9,077 nt of DNA from positions 1-9,077 of the forward strand of contig JAFSXH010000070.1 of NCBI GenBank assembly GCA_017444165.1, given 5' to 3'. Position 1 is the first letter of the stretch, and every line of letters begins with the position of its first letter. The notes under the pieces are model-generated. The model was not told the origin of the DNA. It saw only the letters and a list, made by a program, of their open reading frames with translations, and did not search any database. A program made the position numbers and the translations under genes. Source of the DNA: a bacterium (GTDB lineage: Bacteria; Vulcanimicrobiota; Xenobia; Xenobiales; Xenobiaceae). Positions 1 to 5,863 of this stretch are shown one piece after another.

Positions 1-2
1 AT

Positions 3-1427
3 ACTAAAAATGTGGTTATCTTTGAGGGAGAGGATCCGCGCTGTATCAGTTTTAAGGACTTTGTCAATGTAGCTATTCGTCCTGATTGGGATGCTAGAGT
101 GGCTGAGACTAAGGAAGATGATCTCTGGACGATAGTCTACACTTCAGGAACTACGGGTTATGTACGCGGAGCTATGCTCAATCATGGCAGTATAGTTCAC
201 CAAATAGAGTGCCACCGCGATCGTTTGCCCGATATTAATGACAGTGACAACTCTTTCTGTATGTTGCCTCTGAGCCACATATTTGAGCGCGGCTGGTCGG
301 CGATTCAGTACGCTTGGGGTATGACTCACAATTATTGCAAACCTTCCCCTGAGGCGATTAAACTTTTGCCCGATGTCAAACCTGCTGTAATATGTGTAGT
401 GCCGCGCATTTTAGAGAAGATTTATGCGGCTATTTTCGATAAATTTTCTGCTAAATCTCTGCCTATGCGCAAGATTATTAATTGTTGTATTAAAGTTGGT
501 TTAGATTATCAAAAGACGCTTATTGATGGGGAAACGCCATCTCTTTGGCAAAAATTGAATAACAGCATTGCCGATAAATTGGTCTTCTCCAAGGTTAGAG
601 ATATTTTCGGCGGACATATAAAACATTTAGTTGTGGGCAGTGCCTCTTTGACTACAGCGGTTCATGAATTTTTCAGAGCTTGTGGTATCTTTATCAATAA
701 CGGTTACGGTTTGACAGAGACAACGGCTACTATTTCTTCTACATTGTTGGGGCACAGCCGCCCAGGTATGGTTGGCAAGCCTATGCCTGGCATCGAGATA
801 CGTTTAGGACAAGATAACGAGATACAAGTCAAGGGGCCAACGGTAATGGTTGGCTATTACAAAAATGAAAAAGACACTAAAGAGGCCTTTACAGAAGATG
901 GTTTCTTCCGCACTGGCGATGTCGGTCAATTTGTGGCTGAAGATGGTTATCTCTGTATAACGGATCGGATTAAAGATATGATCCGCACCTCTACGGGTAA
1001 GTATGTGGCTCCTCAGTATCTGGAGTCGCGTTTGGCTATGTCTCCCTTGATCGAGCAGGCGGCTATCATTGGTGAGGGCAGGTCTTGGGTAGGGGCTTTA
1101 TGTGTTCCCAATTTTGCTAAAATTGAAGAGTATGCTCGCAAGATAGGTCTGAAGTTTAGCAACTTGGATGATTTAGTCGTCTGTCCAGAGATTATCAGTT
1201 TTGTTAAAAAGAATATTGACGATCTCTTGAGTGATGTGGCTAAACATGAGAAGATCCAGCGTATCGCTCTCTTAACTAAGGCTTTCACTATCCAGGCTGG
1301 TGAATTGACACCTACGTTGAAGTTGCGCCGCAAGATCATATCCGAACACTATCATGATATAATTGCCGCTATGGATTCTTACGTTTTTGATTCCGCCAAG
1401 GGAATAATGTTGCCACATCCAGCGTAG
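3..1427 (+). CDS. Long-chain acyl-CoA synthetase (AMP-forming), 5' partial
   Basis: The frame is open to the left edge, so the true start lies outside the window; 474 residues remain of a family usually near 600. The product activates fatty acids with ATP to acyl-AMP and then to acyl-CoA. Counting from the GTG at 12, the AMP-binding P-loop YTSGTTG is at 43-49, GYGLTETTA at 231-239, the adenylate-contacting TGD at 301-303, the hinge region DRIKDMI at 318-324, and a C-terminal TPTLK at 433-437 whose Lys matches the catalytic lysine of the C-terminal lobe. The arrangement resembles FAA1/FadD-type enzymes more than short-chain acyl or aryl ligases. One oddity: the usual P-K-G after the P-loop reads V-R-G (51-53). 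The UDP-glucose pyrophosphorylase gene follows after 7 bases. Family assignment is firm; the exact chain-length preference cannot be read from the sequence. Confidence 0.93.
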   Translation, partial: TKNVVIFEGEDPRCISFKDFVNVAIRPDWDARVAETKEDDLWTIVYTSGTTGYVRGAMLNHGSIVHQIECHRDRLPDINDSDNSFCMLPLSHIFERGWSAIQYAWGMTHNYCKPSPEAIKLLPDVKPAVICVVPRILEKIYAAIFDKFSAKSLPMRKIINCCIKVGLDYQKTLIDGETPSLWQKLNNSIADKLVFSKVRDIFGGHIKHLVVGSASLTTAVHEFFRACGIFINNGYGLTETTATISSTLLGHSRPGMVGKPMPGIEIRLGQDNEIQVKGPTVMVGYYKNEKDTKEAFTEDGFFRTGDVGQFVAEDGYLCITDRIKDMIRTSTGKYVAPQYLESRLAMSPLIEQAAIIGEGRSWVGALCVPNFAKIEEYARKIGLKFSNLDDLVVCPEIISFVKKNIDDLLSDVAKHEKIQRIALLTKAFTIQAGELTPTLKLRRKIISEHYHDIIAAMDSYVFDSAKGIMLPHPA

Positions 1428-1434
1428 AGGAGAT

Positions 1435-2829
1435 ATGAAAAAGATGGCTGTTAATTTTATGCCTTTTGCTAGGAAGATGGGAGCCGCCGGAGCTTCTGAT
1501 ATACAGGTAGAGTCGTTTAGACGCAATTACCTACAGGCTTTTGAGTCTGGCAAGTGTTATATTCATGAAGATGATATTGCTCCTGTCGGCAGTGTACACA
1601 ATTTTATGGAGTTGCCGCAATTGTCCAAACAGCGTGAAAATGAACTCCTTAAGCGTTGTGCTGTTTTGAAACTCAATGGCGGGTTGGCTACCACGATGGG
1701 GTTAAAGGGAACTCCCAAGTCTTTAGTAAGGGTCAAAGGAACTCTCAGTTTCCTCGATATAACGATATTACAAATTCGTAGGAAGAGAGCGAAGATCGGG
1801 GCTAGGTTTTTGCCTTTGATATTGATGAATAGCTTCAATACTAGTGCTGAGACCATGAGTTGTATCACTAATAACAGGGCTATGCTCGAACAGAGTGTTC
1901 CTATGGAGTTGATGCAATCTAGAGTTCCGCGCATTAATGCTGATACTTTAGAACCGTACACCTGTAGTGAAGATCCCAATTCTGAGTGGTGTCCTCCAGG
2001 TCATGGGGATATTTACATGTCTCTTTACAGTACCAGTTTATTGGCTGAGTTGTTGAGCAATAATATTCGTTACGTATTTCTGTCTAATATTGATAATTTA
2101 GGGGCTAGTTTGGATGCTCGCATTCCCGCTTTGATGGAAGAGCGTCGCTGTCCATTTTTGATGGAGGTTTCGCGTCGCTGTGAAACTGACAAAAAGGGAG
2201 GACATTTGGCTCGTGATGTTTATGGTGGTTACGTTTTGCGCGAATCGAGCATGTGTACTCCTGAAGATCGTCAATATTTTAGTGATATAGACAGATACCG
2301 TTACTTTAATACCAACAATATCTGGTTCGATGTAGAGAAGATGTATCGTCTGGTTATCGGACACAATGGTCTTTTGAATCTGCCAGTTATAAAAAATAGC
2401 AAGATCTTAGGAGATGGCCAGAAGATCTTCCAATTAGAGACAGCCTGCGGATCGGCGATCTCACTCTTTGAAGATGCTATAGCCTTAGAAGTTCCGCGCT
2501 CTCGTTTTGCTCCTGTAAAGGGTTTGAGTGATCTCTTAGCCGTGCGCTCTGATGCTTATGTTATGCGGGAAGATAATACTATTACATTAGCCGATGGTAA
2601 GATGAGTCCCCCCGTTATAGTTTTACCCGAACAGGTGAAGACCATTGAGAGTATGGAGGCTATGTTTCCCTGCGGTATTCCAAGCTTAGTGAACTGTGAT
2701 CGTTTGCAAATTGAGGGACCTGTGATCTTTGGAAAAGATGTGCGCTGTGTGGGTGAGGTGAAGATCTTAGCTAATTCCAGGGCTGTTATCGAAGATGGGT
2801 CCGTGTTACAAGGCGAGGTTGTGATTTAA
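1435..2829 (+). CDS. UTP-glucose-1-phosphate uridylyltransferase, UDPGP family
   Basis: This 464-residue cytoplasmic enzyme should form UDP-glucose and pyrophosphate from UTP and glucose-1-phosphate. It belongs to the UDPGP family typified by eukaryotic UGP2, not the bacterial GalU family. Visible family motifs are the nucleotide-binding LNGGLATTMG at 80-89 followed by KGTPKS (91-96), PPGHGD at 187-192, SNIDNLGA at 217-224, DKKGGHL at 252-258, FNTNNIW at 291-297, QLETACGSAISLF at 333-345 and FAPVKGLSDLL at 358-368. The C-terminus (about 425-464) looks like the short left-handed beta-helix tail of the family. The usual GLGT of the loop reads GLAT. The start is uncertain between ATG 1435 (AGGAG only 2 bases upstream) and ATG 1444 (11 bases), a three-residue difference. 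A UDP-N-acetylhexosamine pyrophosphorylase activity is less likely but not excluded. The gene is flanked closely by the acyl-CoA synthetase and coaD. Confidence 0.9.
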   Translation: MKKMAVNFMPFARKMGAAGASDIQVESFRRNYLQAFESGKCYIHEDDIAPVGSVHNFMELPQLSKQRENELLKRCAVLKLNGGLATTMGLKGTPKSLVRVKGTLSFLDITILQIRRKRAKIGARFLPLILMNSFNTSAETMSCITNNRAMLEQSVPMELMQSRVPRINADTLEPYTCSEDPNSEWCPPGHGDIYMSLYSTSLLAELLSNNIRYVFLSNIDNLGASLDARIPALMEERRCPFLMEVSRRCETDKKGGHLARDVYGGYVLRESSMCTPEDRQYFSDIDRYRYFNTNNIWFDVEKMYRLVIGHNGLLNLPVIKNSKILGDGQKIFQLETACGSAISLFEDAIALEVPRSRFAPVKGLSDLLAVRSDAYVMREDNTITLADGKMSPPVIVLPEQVKTIESMEAMFPCGIPSLVNCDRLQIEGPVIFGKDVRCVGEVKILANSRAVIEDGSVLQGEVVI

Positions 2830-2830
2830 A

Positions 2831-3304
2831 TTGCGTCGCGCCGTATATCCTGGCAGTTTCGATCCCCCGACTAATGGACATGTCGATATAGCTCGAAGAG
2901 CGAGTTATCTAGTTGACGAATTGATTGTGGCTGTGGGTGTCAACGTTCATAAAGTGTCGCTCTTCACTTCAGAGGAGCGGGTACAGATGTTGCAAGAGTC
3001 TTTAGTCGATCTTAAAAATATAAAGGTTATGAGCTATTCTGGTCTTTTAGTCGATTTTTTGTCGACCGTGCAGTCTAGTATCATTGTCAGAGGGCTGAGA
3101 AACGAGACAGATTTTGCCAGTGAAATGGAGATGGCTCAAATTAACAGTCAGTTGTCTCCAGGGGTAGAGACCATATTTTTGCCTGCTAAAGATTCTCAAC
3201 TCTTCTTGAGTTCCAGTTGTGTGCGTGAAGTTGCTTCTTTAGGCGGTGATGTCACTTCTTGGGTTCCTGAGAAAGTTTTACATTATCTTAAGAACAAGTT
3301 ATAA
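2831..3304 (+). CDS. coaD: Pantetheine-phosphate adenylyltransferase (CoaD)
   Basis: The product transfers AMP from ATP to 4'-phosphopantetheine, making dephospho-CoA in the penultimate step of coenzyme A synthesis. The 157-residue length matches the family. Diagnostic motifs are YPGSFDPPTNGH at 6-17, containing the TxGH nucleotidyltransferase signature, VRGLR at 86-90 followed by the acidic and Met/Asn-rich DFASEMEMAQIN, and LSSSCVREVA at 126-135, equivalent to the usual ISSSxVKE ATP-contacting loop. The start must be TTG 2831: an in-frame TGA lies at 2822-2824 and later starts would remove the nucleotide-binding motif. GAGG at 2815-2818 is 12 bases upstream, a rather long spacing. Only one base separates it from the preceding stop, so it is probably translated from the same mRNA. 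It ends the first gene group; no convincing terminator follows. Confidence 0.96.
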   Translation: MRRAVYPGSFDPPTNGHVDIARRASYLVDELIVAVGVNVHKVSLFTSEERVQMLQESLVDLKNIKVMSYSGLLVDFLSTVQSSIIVRGLRNETDFASEMEMAQINSQLSPGVETIFLPAKDSQLFLSSSCVREVASLGGDVTSWVPEKVLHYLKNKL

Positions 3305-3344
3305 ATTTTGCCTGCAATTGCCAGATAGTTTTTGTTTCACCATT

Positions 3345-3364
3345 TGTTACTATTTGTTGTAACA
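3345..3364. promoter_or_regulatory. Perfect 6+6 dyad upstream of the ABC ATPase gene, possible operator
   Basis: TGTTAC at 3345-3350 is the exact reverse complement of GTAACA at 3359-3364, with 8 bases between. It lies in the only sizeable gap between coaD and the ABC ATPase gene, about 70 bases before the proposed GTG start. It could be a repressor-binding dyad or a weak hairpin. A T6 run occurs at 3373-3378, but G-rich sequence lies between, so it is not a standard terminator. No matching second copy was found in the window. Confidence 0.3.
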
Positions 3365-3420
3365 GAGGGGAGTTTTTTGAAATATAGGGAACCTCACCTC
3401 TCGATAAAATTTGCTCGTTT

Positions 3421-3424
3421 GGAG
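3421..3424 (+). promoter_or_regulatory. Ribosome binding site favouring GTG 3435
   Basis: GGAG lies 10 bases before GTG 3435. The alternative in-frame TTG at 3411 has no comparable purine-rich site and would add eight residues ahead of the position where this ATPase family normally begins. This supports the shorter protein. Confidence 0.55.
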
Positions 3425-3434
3425 TGTAAGTGTT

Positions 3435-4601
3435 GTGGGTAGCGTTCGTCTCGTAGAAGTCAATAAAATTTACGATGGTTGGAAGCCAATTCCTAAGAAG
3501 TGGTATGAGTTTTGGCGGCCCGGGCGTGTGCCTAATAAGGTTCATGTCGTTAAGGGTATGAATTTAGATATAAAAGAAGGTGAGTTCCTCGTTTTAGTTG
3601 GTGGTTCTGGATGCGGCAAATCTACCACTTTGCGTATGATTGCAGGACTGGAGGAGATAACTAGCGGTGAGATCTTTATCGGTGATCGCAAGGTGAACGA
3701 TGTCTCTGCCAAAGATCGCGATATTGCTATGGTTTTCCAGAGTTATGCTCTCTATCCTCACTTCACTGTATTTGACAATATGGCTTTTGGTTTGCGTCAG
3801 CGCAATTACTCTGAAGAGAAAGTTAAAGAATTGGTAGATAACGCTGCCGATCTTTTGGGTATCCAACATTTACTTTTGCGCACTCCTAAAGAGCTTTCAG
3901 GTGGTCAGCGTCAGCGTGTAGCTATGGGAAGAGCTATTGTGAGAAGGCCGCAGGTCTTCTTGATGGATGAACCGCTCTCTAATTTGGATGCTAAACTCAG
4001 AGTCCAAATGCGTGCTGAATTGCAGAAGTTGCATCGCACTCTGGGAGTCACCACTATTTACGTCACTCACGATCAGACTGAAGCTATGACTTTAGGGGAT
4101 CGCATAGTGCTCATGCATAAGGGCATCATTCAGCAGGCGGATACACCTTTGCAGATGTATGATCACCCTGCTAACAAGTATGTAGCAGGTTTCATCGGTA
4201 CTCCCTCGATGAATTTTGCCGAGGTTAAGTTAGAGGCGGGTGAAAACGGGGCTGTCCTCATTAAGGGTAAGGGGTTTACTATTGAGGTCGCCGAAAAATT
4301 GGCGGAGGGATTGAAGAAATTTATCGGTGTAGAGTGTACTTTGGGTCTGCGTCCAGAGGATATTCACGACCCTAAATTTGTCCATGAGAGTGAATTTATG
4401 GCCAAAGTTAAGGTTGAGGTGGAGGTTTATGAGCCGATGGGTAATGAGGTCTCATTGCATATCGTCTTGGGTGAAGAGCATTTTATTGCTCGCATTGATC
4501 CACACACCGAGGCCAAGGTTGGTGATGTTGTAGAGTTTGATATTGATACGCGCAAGTTCCATCTTTTTGATAAGAGCGAAGAGGAAGTAGCCCTTCTTTA
4601 G
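3435..4601 (+). CDS. Sugar ABC transporter ATP-binding protein, MalK/UgpC/MsmX type
   Basis: A 388-residue cytoplasmic ATPase that should energise a carbohydrate importer. From GTG 3435 the core is complete: Walker A GGSGCGKST at 56-64, Q-loop Gln 102, signature LSGGQ at 154-158, Walker B VFLMDE at 174-179, D-loop SNLD at 182-185 and H-loop His 212. The region from about 235 to the end is the TOBE/regulatory portion of the MalK class, including GLRPEDI. The odd part is residues about 16-35, between the A-loop tyrosine (Tyr 13) and the first core strand: a Trp/Pro/basic insertion (WKPIPKKWYEFWRPGR and a few more) where relatives have only a few residues. No permease or solute-binding gene is adjacent, so it may serve transporters elsewhere, as MsmX and MsmK do. 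An upstream TTG at 3411 could add eight residues but lacks a good ribosome binding site. Confidence 0.92.
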   Translation: MGSVRLVEVNKIYDGWKPIPKKWYEFWRPGRVPNKVHVVKGMNLDIKEGEFLVLVGGSGCGKSTTLRMIAGLEEITSGEIFIGDRKVNDVSAKDRDIAMVFQSYALYPHFTVFDNMAFGLRQRNYSEEKVKELVDNAADLLGIQHLLLRTPKELSGGQRQRVAMGRAIVRRPQVFLMDEPLSNLDAKLRVQMRAELQKLHRTLGVTTIYVTHDQTEAMTLGDRIVLMHKGIIQQADTPLQMYDHPANKYVAGFIGTPSMNFAEVKLEAGENGAVLIKGKGFTIEVAEKLAEGLKKFIGVECTLGLRPEDIHDPKFVHESEFMAKVKVEVEVYEPMGNEVSLHIVLGEEHFIARIDPHTEAKVGDVVEFDIDTRKFHLFDKSEEEVALL

Positions 4602-4636
4602 TAGTTTTGATTGAGTGGGCAGACAGGCGAATAAAG

Positions 4637-4707
4637 AAAAAGTGAACAGCTAAAACTTTTCGGCGCGTGTGTTTTTATACGTTGAGAGGGGAAGCTGTTC
4701 GTTTTTT
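4637..4707 (+). terminator. Long inverted repeat with T tract: terminator or attenuator
   Basis: GAACAGCT at 4644-4651 is the perfect complement of AGCTGTTC at 4693-4700. The pairing continues outward through two G-U wobbles into A5 (4637-4641) against T5 (4703-4707), giving 15 consecutive pairs ending in a T6 run at 4702-4707. The 41-base loop is long for a simple terminator but can hold a small hairpin, CGTGT 4666-4670 with ATACG 4677-4681. The A-tract/T-tract flanks resemble a bidirectional terminator. It begins 36 bases after the ABC ATPase stop and ends just before the ribosome binding site of the JAMM gene, so it could end the first transcript or attenuate read-through. Confidence 0.55.
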
Positions 4708-4712
4708 AGGCT

Positions 4713-4719
4713 GGAGGAG
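4713..4719 (+). promoter_or_regulatory. Strong ribosome binding site setting TTG 4724 as start
   Basis: GGAGGAG is the best Shine-Dalgarno match in the window; its GGAGG core ends 6 bases before TTG 4724. The alternative in-frame GTG at 4667 lies inside the loop of the inverted repeat and has no purine-rich site, so translation from TTG 4724 is preferred. Confidence 0.7.
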
Positions 4720-4723
4720 TATT

Positions 4724-5857
4724 TTGGTTGATAATCTTACATTTTCTAGAGAGGGTATAGGGGTCGTTGCCCATGTAGCTGAACCCACCAATTTCATCCA
4801 AGTGGGCAATGATGATTCAGAGGGACTGCGCATCTATGTGCGTTACAATTTGTACAGCGATTTAAATAATTTCGCTCTGGAAAATAGTTCTCAGGAGAGA
4901 GCGTGTCTACTTTTAGGTTCGCATTCTAAAGATGATGCTTGGATCAAGGTAGAAAATTTTGTCAAAGTAAAGGCTAATATTGGCAGTTTAGGATCTGAAT
5001 CTGTTTGGAAAGAGGCTATGTCAGAAGCCTCTAGCAGTTTCCCTGGCATGAGTGTAGTTGGTTGGTTCCATTCTCATTCTGGTACAGATATAAATATCAC
5101 TGAGCAGGAGAAGAGTGTTCACAGCAAGTTCTTTTCTAAAAAACGCCAAGTGCTTTATATCACCGATATGATAGTGGGTGATCGCCGTTTTTATATTAAC
5201 AAAGGTGGTAATATTGTGAGTAGTGGCGGTTTTCGTATTTATGATAAACAAGAGAAGGTCGCTTCTAATACATCTGCTAAACAGAGAGATACTCGTCCTG
5301 AAGATTATATTCAGGAGCGTTATTTGGGACGTGAAATTGATCGTCTGCGCAAATTGATCGAAAAGCCCTCTGTTCGTCCCATTGATTATGTTATTATCGT
5401 TCTTATTGCTATTGATCTGCTCACTTCGCTTCTGCGCCCTGCACCAGTAGCCAAGATAGATCAGCGAGATATTTTGGCTAATCAAAATACTGTTATACAA
5501 AAAGTTGAAGGTGTTGAAAAGCAGATTCGCACTTTAGATCGTCAATTGGAGAGTATGGGACTTTTGGATAAGGAGCTGGAGAGTGCTTCCACTGAATCGG
5601 TTCATACTTCTAAAAATTCTGATAAATCCGTTGAAGAGAAGTCTAATAAAAATAAAGTTGCCTTAAGTGGTAGCCGCATTCGTATTCATACGGTCAAGTC
5701 GGGAGAGACTATCTCTAGCATTGTTGATAAGTATTATGGAACTTCCAGTGAAAGCGTCTGTAAGGCTTTGATTAAATTTAATAAATTATCTGAGAACGAC
5801 TATATTTTACCAGGCGATAAGTTGCGTATACCTTCGCGCGAAAAGTTGGGAGTCTAG
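4724..5857 (+). CDS. JAMM/MPN metallopeptidase-like protein with membrane segment and LysM domain
   Basis: From TTG 4724 the protein has 377 residues. Residues about 35-175 look like a JAB/MPN (JAMM) isopeptidase fold: Glu 58 in ERACLLLG fits the catalytic glutamate, and VVGWFHSHSG at 111-120 supplies the two zinc-binding histidines (116 and 118). Spacing matches the JAMM consensus, but its Pro, Ser and Asp positions hold Ser 119, Thr 126 and Glu 129. A basic helix-like stretch (199-218) leads into a hydrophobic segment at 220-237, interrupted by Asp 231. A polar, coiled-coil-like linker (245-287) follows, then a low-complexity Ser/Lys/Asn stretch (288-312) and a LysM domain at about 322-371 (HTVKSGETISSIVDKYY through LPGDKLRIP). 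LysM binds peptidoglycan. The basic N-flank suggests a cytoplasmic JAMM domain with LysM outside, though one weak helix leaves topology open. An NlpC/P60 gene follows after 6 bases. Substrate is unknown. Confidence 0.8.
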   Translation: MVDNLTFSREGIGVVAHVAEPTNFIQVGNDDSEGLRIYVRYNLYSDLNNFALENSSQERACLLLGSHSKDDAWIKVENFVKVKANIGSLGSESVWKEAMSEASSSFPGMSVVGWFHSHSGTDINITEQEKSVHSKFFSKKRQVLYITDMIVGDRRFYINKGGNIVSSGGFRIYDKQEKVASNTSAKQRDTRPEDYIQERYLGREIDRLRKLIEKPSVRPIDYVIIVLIAIDLLTSLLRPAPVAKIDQRDILANQNTVIQKVEGVEKQIRTLDRQLESMGLLDKELESASTESVHTSKNSDKSVEEKSNKNKVALSGSRIRIHTVKSGETISSIVDKYYGTSSESVCKALIKFNKLSENDYILPGDKLRIPSREKLGV

Positions 5858-5863
5858 ATTAAG

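Noticed and set aside
1563..1979. Minus-strand open frame of 138 codons inside the pyrophosphorylase gene
   Set aside because: It is antisense to conserved catalytic motifs of a well-supported gene and shows no family resemblance.
2401..2770. Repeated AAGATCTT palindromes in the pyrophosphorylase gene
   Set aside because: Three short copies occur within coding sequence and follow from Lys-Ile-Leu/Phe codon choice; no regular spacing or wider repeat unit is seen.
3377..3410. Possible promoter TTGAAA...TAAAAT before the ABC ATPase gene
   Set aside because: The hexamers are good individually, but the 22-base spacing is too long for a standard housekeeping promoter, and shifting the -10 gives weak matches.
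4667..4723. Upstream GTG start adding 19 residues to the JAMM-LysM protein
   Set aside because: The extension lies inside the inverted repeat, has no ribosome binding site and does not resemble a signal peptide, while TTG 4724 has a strong GGAGG site 6 bases upstream.
5021..5500. Minus-strand open frame of 159 codons inside the JAMM-LysM gene
   Set aside because: It lies wholly opposite a gene with clear domain motifs, has low-complexity Ile/Asn/Thr content and no ribosome binding site or recognisable family.
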